Shown: piece by piece, positions 44,738-53,200 of the stretch
How the letters are laid out: the number at the start of each line of letters is the position of its first letter
How positions within the stretch are numbered: the stretch's first letter is position 1
Source of the DNA: an uncultured Alphaproteobacteria bacterium
GTDB taxonomy: Bacteria > Pseudomonadota > Alphaproteobacteria > UBA11222
DNA length: 58,095 nt
Direction of reading: 5' to 3'
Assembly (NCBI GenBank): GCA_937888955.1
Contig: CALAQW010000177.1
Coordinates: 1 to 58,095, forward strand
Position numbers and translations under genes: made by a program
Notes under the pieces: model-generated
The model's input: the letters and a program-made list of their open reading frames with translations, nothing else
Told to the model about the DNA's origin: nothing
The model's database searches: none

Positions 44738-45049
44738 ATGGAAATTGATCCCTTTATCTTTCGCTTGGCGATTTTCGCATTGGCGATTTTCGTTGGCTAT
44801 TATGTGGTGTGGAGCGTGACCCCTGCCCTGCATACGCCGTTGATGGCGGTGACCAATGCGATTTCCTCGGTGATCGTGGTGGGGGCGCTTCTGGCGGTGG
44901 GGGCGGAAGCCGCTGCCGACATGTCGGAGGCCGGCATGATCGCCAAGGGTCTTGGCTTTGTTGCGCTGATCCTCGCCTCGGTGAATATCTTTGGCGGCTT
45001 CCTGGTTACCCAGCGCATGCTTGCCATGTACAAAAAGAAACAAAAGTAA
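44738..45049 (+). CDS. pntAb: NAD(P) transhydrogenase alpha subunit part 2
   Basis: The 103-residue membrane piece of the alpha subunit has four hydrophobic helices, including [27 protein letters not shown] (about 18-44), a recognisable PntA membrane stretch, and a basic end (YKKKQK). Together with PntB it forms the proton channel domain II. It lies between pntAa and pntB with gaps of 13 and 3 bp. Confidence 0.95.
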   Translation: MEIDPFIFRLAIFALAIFVGYYVVWSVTPALHTPLMAVTNAISSVIVVGALLAVGAEAAADMSEAGMIAKGLGFVALILASVNIFGGFLVTQRMLAMYKKKQK

Positions 45050-45052
45050 GGG

Positions 45053-46456
45053 ATGCATGTGAGCGCTAATCTTGCCGCCCTGGCCTATCTGGCCGCTGGT
45101 ATCCTGTTCATTCTGGCGTTGCGCGGGCTGTCATCGCCTGAAACCTCGCGCCGGGGCAATATCTTTGGCATGGTCGGCATGGGAATTGCCGTACTGACGA
45201 CCCTGGCTGTGTCGGGGGTGAAAGATCCGCTGACCTGGGGGCTGATCGTCGGTGGCGTTGTCATCGGTGGCGGGATCGGTGCGGTAATCGCCAACCGCAT
45301 CGCAATGACTGCGATGCCGCAGCTTGTCGCTGCTTTTCACAGCCTTGTTGGCATGGCCGCGGTGCTGGTCGCGGGGTCCGCCCTCTATACGCCGCAGGCT
45401 TACGGGATCGGCATGCCCGGCGCGATCAAGATCGCCAGCCTGATTGAAATGTCGCTTGGGGCGGCGATCGGCGCGGTCACTTTTTCAGGATCGGTGATCG
45501 CCTTCGCCAAATTGCAGGGGCTGGTATCGGGGGCGCCGGTTGTCTTCAAGGGGCAGCATCCGCTCAATGCCTTGCTTGGCATTTTGCTGCTTGTGCTTAT
45601 CGTGCTGTTCTGCCAGTCGGAATCGCATGCCATGTTCTGGGGGCTGACGCTGCTTGCCTTCATCATCGGGGTGACGCTGATCATTCCGATCGGCGGCGCG
45701 GATATGCCGGTGGTCGTGTCGATGCTCAACTCCTATTCGGGCTGGGCAGCGGCGGGGATCGGATTCACGCTTGAGAATACCGCGCTGATCATTACCGGTG
45801 CGCTGGTCGGGTCGTCCGGTGCGATCCTGTCCTATATCATGTGCAAGGGCATGAACCGCTCTTTCTTTAATGTCATTCTGGGCGGCTTTGGCGCGGACGA
45901 TGCCGCGGCTGCCGGCGGCGTGGTCGAGACCCGACCGGTCAAGCAGGGCAGCGCCGAGGATGCGGCCTTTATCATGCGTAATGCGGGTTCGGTCATCATC
46001 GTCCCGGGCTACGGCATGGCGGTTGCCCAGGCGCAACATGCGCTGCGTGAGATGGTGGACCTGCTCAAGGAGGAAGGCGTCAAGATTTCTTACGCCATCC
46101 ATCCTGTGGCAGGGCGCATGCCTGGTCATATGAATGTGCTGCTGGCCGAAGCCAATGTTCCTTATGACGAGGTGTTCGAGCTTGAGGATATCAACAGCCA
46201 GTTCCCCACCGCCGATGTCGCCTTCGTCATCGGCGCGAATGACGTGACCAACCCTGCGGCCAAGACCGACAAGGCGAGCCCGATCTACGGCATGCCGATC
46301 CTTGATGTGGAAAAGGCGCAGACCGTGCTGTTCGTGAAACGCGGCATGGGCTCGGGCTATGCCGGGGTCGAGAATGAGCTGTTCTTCCGCGACAATACGA
46401 TGATGCTGTTCGCGGATGCCAAGAAAATGGTCGAAGATATCGTCAAGGCATTCTGA
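45053..46456 (+). CDS. pntB: NAD(P) transhydrogenase beta subunit
   Basis: The 467-residue protein combines about eight or nine membrane helices (domain II) with the C-terminal NADP(H)-binding domain III. The latter shows IIVPGYGMAVAQAQHAL (about 316-332), HPVAGRMPGHMNVLLAEANVPYDEV (about 349-373), FVIGANDVTNPAA (about 389-401) and KRGMGSGYAGVENELFF near the end. Translation may start at the ATG at 45053 or the GTG at 45059. It closes the pntAa-pntAb-pntB unit. NADPH made here could feed fno and biosynthesis. Confidence 0.96.
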   Translation: MHVSANLAALAYLAAGILFILALRGLSSPETSRRGNIFGMVGMGIAVLTTLAVSGVKDPLTWGLIVGGVVIGGGIGAVIANRIAMTAMPQLVAAFHSLVGMAAVLVAGSALYTPQAYGIGMPGAIKIASLIEMSLGAAIGAVTFSGSVIAFAKLQGLVSGAPVVFKGQHPLNALLGILLLVLIVLFCQSESHAMFWGLTLLAFIIGVTLIIPIGGADMPVVVSMLNSYSGWAAAGIGFTLENTALIITGALVGSSGAILSYIMCKGMNRSFFNVILGGFGADDAAAAGGVVETRPVKQGSAEDAAFIMRNAGSVIIVPGYGMAVAQAQHALREMVDLLKEEGVKISYAIHPVAGRMPGHMNVLLAEANVPYDEVFELEDINSQFPTADVAFVIGANDVTNPAAKTDKASPIYGMPILDVEKAQTVLFVKRGMGSGYAGVENELFFRDNTMMLFADAKKMVEDIVKAF

Positions 46457-46501
46457 ACGGCGGCGCTTTATTTATCGCGCGCCGCGCGCCATATTAACGT
46501 C

Positions 46502-47065
46502 ATGACGATACGCAAGATCGCGAAGATGGGGCATCCCGTGCTGCGCCGCGCCGCGCGCCCGGTGAGCGACCCCACTGATCCGGAAATCCAGCGGCTGATC
46601 GCCGACATGGTGGAAACCATGATGGACGCGAATGGCGCGGGGCTTGCCGCGCCGCAGGTGCATGAGGGGGTGCGGATCGTGATTTTCCATGCCCCGGCGG
46701 ATGCCGACCCTGGTGCAGCACCTGAGGCGCGCGCCCCGCTCACGGTGCTGATCAACCCCGAAATCGACATTCTCGGTGATGAGATGGAAGAGGGCTGGGA
46801 AGGCTGTCTGTCGGTGCCGGGGCTGCGCGGGCTGGTGCCGCGCTATACGCATTTGCGCTACTCTGGGCTTGATCAGGACGGTGTGCCGTTTGCGCGTGAG
46901 GCGCGCGGATTTCATGCCCGTGTCGTGCAGCATGAATGCGACCATCTGGACGGGATGCTTTACCCGCAGCGGATGCGCGATCTTGGCAATCTGGTTTTTG
47001 AGAGCGAATTGCCGCGCCTGATGGCGGCGGCGCGGGACGATCATCTGCGGGAGCGGAGCGAATGA
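46502..47065 (+). CDS. def: Peptide deformylase
   Basis: The 187-residue metalloenzyme removes the formyl group from nascent proteins. The three family motifs are present: GAGLAAPQ (residues 45-52), EGCLSVPG near 100 and [12 protein letters not shown] near 142-153, where H-E-x-x-H is HECDH. It overlaps the COQ9 gene by four bases. Upstream, a GC-rich dyad (46460-46485) lies between pntB and def without a U-tract. Def is more often linked to fmt in bacteria, so the COQ9 coupling is uncommon. Confidence 0.94.
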   Translation: MTIRKIAKMGHPVLRRAARPVSDPTDPEIQRLIADMVETMMDANGAGLAAPQVHEGVRIVIFHAPADADPGAAPEARAPLTVLINPEIDILGDEMEEGWEGCLSVPGLRGLVPRYTHLRYSGLDQDGVPFAREARGFHARVVQHECDHLDGMLYPQRMRDLGNLVFESELPRLMAAARDDHLRERSE

Positions 47066-47790
47066 GCGACGGCCCGCAGGAAGGCGCAGCGCCGGTCGGG
47101 GCCATGGCGCGCGACCGGGCTGCGCTGCTTGCCGCTGCCTTGCCGCATGCCGCCTTTGATGGCTGGCCGATTGCCTTCGAGCAGGCGATTGCTGATTGTG
47201 CGTTCGATGCCGGGCATGCGGAGCTTGTTTTCCCGAACGGGGCCGCGGATCTCGTTGGCTATTTCTGGCAAAGCATGGATGGGGCACTTGCGGACCGTCT
47301 TGCCGCCTGTCTGCGCGACGGGATGGGGATATCCGAACGGGTCGGGATCGCCTTGCGTGAATATATCGCGCTGCTTGCCCCGCATCGCGAGGCGGTGCGT
47401 CGCGCCATGGCCTTTCAGGCGCTGCCGCATAATGCTGCGGGCGCGGCGCGGGCGCTTTACGGGACGGTGGATACGATCTGGCGCGCGGTCGGCGACACAT
47501 CGACCGATTTCAATTTCTATACCAAGCGGTTGACCTTGGCTGCTGTGGTCGCGGCGACCCTTACCCATTGGCTGGCGCAGCAGCCGACAGGCGATGATGC
47601 GGCCGATGCGGCGGCGATCGGCGCGTTCATCGACCGCCGGCTTGTCGATGTGCTGCGTGTGGAAAAGCTCAAGGCGCAGGCGCGGGGGCTTGCCGCGCGA
47701 TTGCCTGATCCGCTACGCCTGCTCGGTCAAATCGGCGGCTTGCGCGGAGGATTTGCCGGGCCGGGGCCGGGGCGGGGGCGTCCGGGTTAG
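47062..47790 (+). CDS. COQ9 family ubiquinone biosynthesis protein
   Basis: The 242-residue protein has a TetR-like N-terminal fold, with [23 protein letters not shown] near residues 20-42, a second helical region with [22 protein letters not shown] near 84-105, and the C-terminal lipid-binding part [22 protein letters not shown] near 149-170 that is the COQ9 hallmark. COQ9 binds quinone intermediates and aids COQ7 in eukaryotes. It is translationally coupled to def by an ATGA overlap. The tail is Gly/Pro-rich and probably disordered. Confidence 0.9.
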   Translation: MSDGPQEGAAPVGAMARDRAALLAAALPHAAFDGWPIAFEQAIADCAFDAGHAELVFPNGAADLVGYFWQSMDGALADRLAACLRDGMGISERVGIALREYIALLAPHREAVRRAMAFQALPHNAAGAARALYGTVDTIWRAVGDTSTDFNFYTKRLTLAAVVAATLTHWLAQQPTGDDAADAAAIGAFIDRRLVDVLRVEKLKAQARGLAARLPDPLRLLGQIGGLRGGFAGPGPGRGRPG

Positions 47791-47798
47791 CCCTGCCG

Positions 47799-49223
47799 AT
47801 GCGCGCGTTTGGTTCTTCTATGCGTCAGGCTATAGCACTTGATTATGCTGACCCGGCGGTGGTTTTCGCACCGTTTGCCGATGAGCCCTGGGCGGTGTTT
47901 CTTGATTCCGCGCGGGCCGATACCGCGCTTGGCCGCTACAGCTTCATTTGTGTTGACCCGGTCAGTCGGCTGACTGTCACGGGCGATGAATTACGGCGCG
48001 ATGGCAAGCCTGAGCGTGGCGACCCTTTCGATCTGCTGCGGCAGATGCTTGCCGCGCGTGCCGCACCGCTGCTTCCCGGTTTGCCGCCATTTCAGGGTGG
48101 GGCTGCGGGGTTTTTCGGCTATGAGCTTGGCGGTTGGATCGAAAGGCTGCCCCCGCCCCGGCCCGGTGGCGCGGGCCTGCCCGATATGGCGGTGGGCATT
48201 TATCCGGCAGTGCTTGCCTTTGATGTCATCGCACAGAAGGCGTGGCTGATCGCTGAAGCCGATTGTCCACCCGCGCGCGTCGCACGGCTTCGGCAGGCAA
48301 TGAGCGATGCACGCGCGCAGCCCGGCGGGCAAGATGATCCAGACCGCATCGCCGCGCCCATGGCCTGCAATCCGCGCAGCAATTTCACCCGTGATGCCTA
48401 TTGCGCGGCGGTTGCGCGCGTCATCGACTATATTCTGGCGGGCGATATCTTTCAGGCCAATATCGCGCAGCGTTTCACCCTGGACCTGCCGGACGATTTT
48501 GCGCCCTATCAGTTCTATCGCCGGTTGCGGCAGGTGAATGCCGCGCCTTTTGCCGCCTATCTGCGGCTGGAAAACGGTGTGCTCGCCTCTTCCTCCCCCG
48601 AGCGGTTCGTGAAACTTTCAGGTGAGGCGGTGGAGGCGCGGCCGATCAAGGGCACCCGCCCGCGTGCCGCCGATTGGGCGACAGATCCTGGCGCTGATCG
48701 CGCCATTGCCGAGGCACTGCTTGGCAGCGAAAAGGATCGTGCCGAAAATGTGATGATCGTCGATCTGTTGCGCAATGATCTCAGCCGGGTATGCCGTGAT
48801 GGCAGCGTTACCGTGCCCACCCTTTGCGGACTTGAAAGCTATGCCATGGTGCATCATCTCGTCTCGGTCGTGCGTGGCCGGCTACGTGCCGGGCTCGGGG
48901 CGAGCGACCTGCTGCGCGCGGCCTTCCCCGGCGGGTCGATCACCGGTGCGCCGAAAATCCGCGCGATGGAGATTATCGCCCAGACCGAGCCGCATCCGCG
49001 CGGCCCCTATTGCGGGGCCATCGGCTATCTGGGATCAGATGGCGGCATGGATCTCAATATTGCGATCCGTACCGTGACATTTGCCGGCGGCCTGGCGCAT
49101 TTTCATGCGGGCGGCGGTATCGTTGCCGATTCCGATCCGATGACGGAATATAACGAGACACTGGATAAAGCGCGGGCCATCTTTGCCGCTTTCGGTGTCG
49201 CGCCGCCGGTGCCGCTATCATGA
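47799..49223 (+). CDS. pabB: Aminodeoxychorismate synthase component I
   Basis: The 474-residue chorismate-binding enzyme makes 4-amino-4-deoxychorismate for folate. It has the PabB-type PIKGT motif (in EARPIKGTRPRA near residues 281-292) with the catalytic lysine; TrpE has PIAGT here, so the paralogue choice is clear. Other motifs are ENVMIVDLLRNDLSRV near 316-331, FPGGSITGAPKIRAMEII near 376-393 and AGGGIVADSDP near 438-448. The ATG at 47820 is an alternative start. It overlaps pabA by four bases. Confidence 0.94.
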   Translation: MRAFGSSMRQAIALDYADPAVVFAPFADEPWAVFLDSARADTALGRYSFICVDPVSRLTVTGDELRRDGKPERGDPFDLLRQMLAARAAPLLPGLPPFQGGAAGFFGYELGGWIERLPPPRPGGAGLPDMAVGIYPAVLAFDVIAQKAWLIAEADCPPARVARLRQAMSDARAQPGGQDDPDRIAAPMACNPRSNFTRDAYCAAVARVIDYILAGDIFQANIAQRFTLDLPDDFAPYQFYRRLRQVNAAPFAAYLRLENGVLASSSPERFVKLSGEAVEARPIKGTRPRAADWATDPGADRAIAEALLGSEKDRAENVMIVDLLRNDLSRVCRDGSVTVPTLCGLESYAMVHHLVSVVRGRLRAGLGASDLLRAAFPGGSITGAPKIRAMEIIAQTEPHPRGPYCGAIGYLGSDGGMDLNIAIRTVTFAGGLAHFHAGGGIVADSDPMTEYNETLDKARAIFAAFGVAPPVPLS

Positions 49224-49813
49224 TCCTGCTGATCGATAATTACGATTCGTTCGTCCATAATCTTGCCCGTTATGTGGGGGAGCTTGGCTTTGCGCGTGAA
49301 GTGGTCCGCAATGACGCGATCAGCCTGCCCGACATAGCCGCCCTTGATCCGGAGGCGATCATTTTATCACCGGGGCCCTGTACCCCGCGTGAGGCGGGCA
49401 TTTCGCTCACCCTTGTGCGGCAGATGTCGGACCGGGTACCGATGCTGGGTGTCTGTCTTGGCCATCAGGCGATTGCGGAAAGCTTCGGCGCCGTGCTGCG
49501 GCGCGCATTGACGCCCCGGCATGGCAAGGCGTCCCTGATCCGTCATGAGGGGACGGGGCTGTTTGCCGGATTGCCGGACCCGTTGCGCGTCGGGCGCTAT
49601 CATTCGCTTGCGGTTGAAATCGGCGACGGCTCGCCGCTGCAAGTTACCGCCAGGGCCGAGGATGGCGAGGTGATGGCCTTCGCGCATCCGCATCTGCCGG
49701 TTTTCGGGGTGCAGTTTCACCCCGAATCGGTGTTGACGGAAGACGGACACCGGCTGCTTGGCAATTTTCTTGAACTGGCGGCGGCGTGGAACAGGGCAAG
49801 GGGGGCGGTATGA
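49220..49813 (+). CDS. pabA: Aminodeoxychorismate synthase glutamine amidotransferase
   Basis: The 197-residue class I glutamine amidotransferase delivers ammonia to PabB. It shows the N-terminal LLIDNYDSFVHNLARYVGELG, the nucleophile Cys in LGVCLGHQAIAESFG (about residues 75-89) and the catalytic His-Glu in FHPESVLTEDG (about 165-175). It overlaps pabB and pabC by four bases at each end. As in many bacteria, it might also serve anthranilate synthase, but the location supports folate. Confidence 0.93.
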   Translation: MILLIDNYDSFVHNLARYVGELGFAREVVRNDAISLPDIAALDPEAIILSPGPCTPREAGISLTLVRQMSDRVPMLGVCLGHQAIAESFGAVLRRALTPRHGKASLIRHEGTGLFAGLPDPLRVGRYHSLAVEIGDGSPLQVTARAEDGEVMAFAHPHLPVFGVQFHPESVLTEDGHRLLGNFLELAAAWNRARGAV

Positions 49814-50643
49814 TCGGCTGGCTTAATGGCGAACTTGCGGAACTCGATACATTGCGGATCGATCCGCGCGACCGGGGGTTTCTGCTGGGCGACGGATTAT
49901 TTGAAACCCTGCTGTCGGAGAATGGCACGATCCGCCGGGTGCGGCGGCATTTGACGCGGTTGCAGGAATCGGCGGATCTCATCGGCCTGCCGCTGCATAA
50001 GACCGATCTTGAACTTTTGACTGCGATGCAGCGTGTGCTTGCCGCAAATGGCTTGCAGGAAGGCCGTGCGGCCTTGCGGCTGACGGTGAGCCGCGGGGTC
50101 GGGCCGCGCGGGCTTGTCCCGCCTGTTGAGGCAGCGGCGACGATCCTGATCACCGCTGCCGCGCTCGGGGCCCCGGCGGCAAGTTGCAGTGCCATGATCG
50201 CGCAAACCGTGCGGGGATCGGGCACGGTCAGCGCGCGGGTAAAAAGCCTCAATTACCTCGATTCGGTGCTGGCGCGGCGCGAGGCGGCGCAGCGCGGCGT
50301 TGATGAGGCGTTGATGCGCAATTGCCATGGCCGGATCGCGGAAGCGAGTGCGGCCAATCTGTTTCTGGTACGCGATGGCGGGCTTGTGACACCGCCTGTC
50401 AGTGAAGGGGCGCTCCCCGGTATTCAGCGCGCGGTGGCGATGGCGGCGGCCCGCGCACTTGGTATCGACATTGTGGAAGCCGCGGTGAGCGATACCGAGC
50501 TTGCCTGTGCGGATGAGCTATTCCTCACCAATTCCCTGATCGGTATCTGTCCGCTTGTCACGCTTGAGGGGCGAAAGGTGGGGTCGGGCCTGCCCGGGCC
50601 TGTGACCGGCAAGATCGCGACGCGGGCAGGCGCGCTCGACTAA
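49810..50643 (+). CDS. pabC: Aminotransferase class IV, likely 4-amino-4-deoxychorismate lyase
   Basis: The 277-residue PLP enzyme, from the ATG in the pabA stop region, releases pyruvate to give p-aminobenzoate. Family features are DPRDRGFLLGDGLFETLL (about residues 18-35), ARVKSLNYLDSVLARREA with the PLP lysine (about 140-157), GRIAEASAANLFLVRDG (about 174-190) and the terminal FLTNSLIGICPLVTLEGR. D-amino acid or branched-chain aminotransferases share the fold, but pabB-pabA linkage makes the lyase most likely. Confidence 0.9.
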   Translation: MIGWLNGELAELDTLRIDPRDRGFLLGDGLFETLLSENGTIRRVRRHLTRLQESADLIGLPLHKTDLELLTAMQRVLAANGLQEGRAALRLTVSRGVGPRGLVPPVEAAATILITAAALGAPAASCSAMIAQTVRGSGTVSARVKSLNYLDSVLARREAAQRGVDEALMRNCHGRIAEASAANLFLVRDGGLVTPPVSEGALPGIQRAVAMAAARALGIDIVEAAVSDTELACADELFLTNSLIGICPLVTLEGRKVGSGLPGPVTGKIATRAGALD

Positions 50644-50694
50644 CCGCGTTCTGTGCTTTCTGTGGGCGTGCGTGCTTGTGCAGGCAGTTAAAGC

Positions 50695-51153
50695 TCAGCT
50701 GCGCGGCCGCACGATCCGGCAGGTCGCTGTCCCATAGACGCAGATCCTGCCGTCGGGATCGACGATCGTGCCATCGGTGATGACAGTCCGCCCCTGGGTA
50801 TCGATGACCTTGCCATGAGCGACATAGACGGTGCCGTCCGCCTTCATCGCACGCAGATATTTGATATTGAGGTCGACAGTGGTGAACACCTCTTCCTCCG
50901 CAAGCGTGCTGATCAGCGCCCAGCCCATCACCCCGTCAAGGACGGTCGCGCCATAGCCGCCATGCACATTGAAGGAGGGATTGCGGTGTTTTTCGCCCGG
51001 ATAGCATAAAAGCCTTGCCCAACCCCGATCGAATGCGTCCAGTTCGACATCCATCAGATCGGTCATCGACTGCACATTGGAACGCTTGTCCTGCATGAGT
51101 TGCAGTCGGGTCATGCCGTCGGGCATGCCGCGTTTTTTCTTCTCTTCCGGCAT
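50695..51153 (-). CDS. PaaI-family hotdog thioesterase
   Basis: The predicted acyl-CoA thioesterase has 152 residues from the ATG at 51153, with AAGGGGCGG about nine bases upstream; an in-frame ATG at 51183 is possible. The hotdog core carries NPSFNVHGGYGATVLDGVMGWAL (about 68-90), the PaaI-type H-G-G-x-x-x-x-x-x-D active-site pattern, then TTVDLNIKYLRAM (about 100-112). The 5' region is Lys/Arg-rich. It ends 51 bp from the convergent pabC end and lies just downstream of malonyl-CoA decarboxylase on the same strand, which suggests joint acyl-CoA control. Confidence 0.88.
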   Translation of the reverse strand: MPEEKKKRGMPDGMTRLQLMQDKRSNVQSMTDLMDVELDAFDRGWARLLCYPGEKHRNPSFNVHGGYGATVLDGVMGWALISTLAEEEVFTTVDLNIKYLRAMKADGTVYVAHGKVIDTQGRTVITDGTIVDPDGRICVYGTATCRIVRPRS

Positions 51154-51220
51154 GACTTGGCGCCGCCCCTTTCCTGTTCGCATTGCTGCCCGCAGGCGGC
51201 GGCGTGCGATCAGGCGAAGT

Positions 51221-52651
51221 TCAGATCAGTTCGCGGACGCTGCCCGAAGCGGGGATATGCCCATCTGTATAGCGTTCGTGATTTTTTTCAATATCACCGA
51301 GCTTATAAAGATAGTTGACCATCATGCCGTGCGACTGGCGGAAACCGTTTTTCGACCGGTCGCCGAGGAAATTCAACCGTTCGACCCGCGCGCCATTCGT
51401 CAGGTGGAAATGCGCCACCGGATCGCGTGCGGTGCCGCTATCGCGTCGCGCTTCGAGCAGATAGCGCGCGCCAAGTCGGGTCAGTACCGGCTGCAGCAGG
51501 CCGGAAATCTCTGTATCCAGCCACCAGTCGGGCGTTTCAAGCAGGCCGATCAGCGCAGCCTCAGACGATTGCGCGCCGCTCTTTGCCTTGAGCGCCAGCG
51601 CGTCGGCGGCCGGCAACATGACAGCAATGTCGCCGGACTTGAGCGCGTCATCGAGCCAGGCCGCAAAACCGGGCATGGGTGACAGGGTGGCAAAGGTTTT
51701 CAGGCGTGGAAATTTGGCCTTCAGGTCATTGACGACCCGTTTGATCAGAAATTCGCCAAAGCCGACCCCGGCAAGCCCCTTCTGCGCGTTGGAAATTGAA
51801 TAGAAGATCGCCGTATCGGCTTCTTCCGGCACGGCAGCGGGCGCTGCCTCGTCAAGCAGTTCCTGCACATTGCCGGCGATGCCGCTGACAAGCGCCACTT
51901 CGACGAAGATCAGCGGTTCGTTGGGCATGGCGGGATGAAAAAAGCCATAGCAGCGCCGATCCGAATCGAGGCGATTCTTGAGATCATTCCAGGATTTGAT
52001 TTCATGCACCGCCTCATAAGCGATGAGTTTTTCAAGCAAGGCGGCGGGCGCTTCCCAGTCAATCGCATGCAATTCGAGGAAGCCCGCATCGAACCAGGAC
52101 GTAAGCAACTCACGCAGTTCCTGATCGAGCGGTCCGAGCCGGGGCGCGTCGCGCTTGAAGCGCAAGATGTCGGCGCGCAGATCGACCAGGAATTTCACCC
52201 CCTGGGCGATCCCGTTGAACTGCCGCAACAGCCGGATACGCGGTGATTCGAGCAATTGCCGCAAGCGCCGCTCGGCCGCTGCCAGCGCATCTTCGGATTT
52301 CTGATCGAAAAGCGGTTTGGCGGCCTGCCTTACCGCCGCATGGTCAACGCCATATGAATCAGCCAGCAGCAGGAGAAAGCGTTTGCGGCCCTTGTCGCTC
52401 AGGCTCAGATAGGTGCGGCCGATCTCGGTCGCCTGATTGCGCGCGGCGACCTCGCCACCGCGCGCTTCAAGACAGCTGTCGATCTGCTGCCGCAGGCGGG
52501 CAATGTCTTCTTCGGGCAGGTCGGGGCGCAGCGAACCGCCCATACGGCCCAGTGTCACGCCGCGCAAATCGCGCAGCGCCCGCGCGATACGGCTGCCGGT
52601 GCGGCCAAAAAGCCGCGATTCCTGTTCTGCCGGTGCCGGTAATACTTCCAC
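51221..52651 (-). CDS. mcd: Malonyl-CoA decarboxylase
   Basis: The 476-residue protein decarboxylates malonyl-CoA to acetyl-CoA. It has an N-terminal helical domain (about residues 40-180, AARNQATEIGRTYLSL) and a GNAT-fold catalytic domain (about 200-440) with the family stretches HPAMPNEPLIFVEVALVSG, TAIFYSISNAQKGLAGVGFG and FATLSPMPGFAAWL. The start is GTG at 52651 with AGGAG eight bases upstream. The 196-bp region 52652-52847 between it and the DUF465 gene holds no supported gene; a CATAAT box near 52692-52697 (minus strand) may belong to its promoter. Confidence 0.92.
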   Translation of the reverse strand: MEVLPAPAEQESRLFGRTGSRIARALRDLRGVTLGRMGGSLRPDLPEEDIARLRQQIDSCLEARGGEVAARNQATEIGRTYLSLSDKGRKRFLLLLADSYGVDHAAVRQAAKPLFDQKSEDALAAAERRLRQLLESPRIRLLRQFNGIAQGVKFLVDLRADILRFKRDAPRLGPLDQELRELLTSWFDAGFLELHAIDWEAPAALLEKLIAYEAVHEIKSWNDLKNRLDSDRRCYGFFHPAMPNEPLIFVEVALVSGIAGNVQELLDEAAPAAVPEEADTAIFYSISNAQKGLAGVGFGEFLIKRVVNDLKAKFPRLKTFATLSPMPGFAAWLDDALKSGDIAVMLPAADALALKAKSGAQSSEAALIGLLETPDWWLDTEISGLLQPVLTRLGARYLLEARRDSGTARDPVAHFHLTNGARVERLNFLGDRSKNGFRQSHGMMVNYLYKLGDIEKNHERYTDGHIPASGSVRELI

Positions 52652-52847
52652 AGTGACTACTCCTGTCTGCGGCGCGTTCCGTAATGTTGCCGCGATTATG
52701 ACATGTCGAACGATAAGGGGAGGTTACGACCAAATCATGACGCAACGCCTATTCCAGATAGGTATGGTGCATTGCAAAAAAGCCAAGCAGTGTCGCGAAA
52801 AATCTTTTCCTGCCAGAGAATTAGCGAGAGGGTCAACTCGCGCCTGA

Positions 52848-53048
52848 TCAGGCAATGATATCGGGATAAATCACATCTTCAAGGCGTACGATCTCGTCGC
52901 GCAGCCGCAGCTTTTTCTTTTTCAGCCGCTGCAATTGCAACCGGTCGCCTGCCGGGTTTTCCTGCAAGGCGGAAATCGCGGCATCAAGATCCCGATGCTC
53001 CTGCCGCAATTCATGCAACTGGGCGCGCAGGTTCTCGGTATCTGGCAT
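52848..53048 (-). CDS. DUF465 (YdcH-like) small coiled-coil protein, copy 1
   Basis: This 66-residue helical hairpin protein of the YdcH family runs ENLRAQLHELRQEHRDLDAAI, then a short turn (NPAGDRLQ), then LQRLKKKKLRLRDEIVRLED, both helices with coiled-coil heptads. The function of the family is unknown. A 12-bp palindrome, GCCTGATCAGGC (52842-52853), spans its stop codon. The start at 53048 fits the family; a longer frame to 53180 does not. It sits immediately downstream of the HTH-UbiX gene on the same strand, 152 bp away. Confidence 0.87.
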   Translation of the reverse strand: MPDTENLRAQLHELRQEHRDLDAAISALQENPAGDRLQLQRLKKKKLRLRDEIVRLEDVIYPDIIA

Positions 53049-53200
53049 AGGGGGACCGTCGGGACAACTGTTTGAATAAACCGTCTGCACTATAGCATAG
53101 ACGCGCGCTACCGCTATCGCCTGACATGCCGAAATGTCAAAGGCCGAAATGCGGAAGATTGACCGGAGATCGGCACGCAAGCCGTGTCAGTGCGGCCGGT

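Noticed and set aside
52842..52853. Perfect 12-bp palindrome GCCTGATCAGGC at the end of the first DUF465 gene
   Set aside because: Overlaps coding sequence and the stop codon, has no loop or U-tract, and a palindrome this short is expected by chance in 58 kb.
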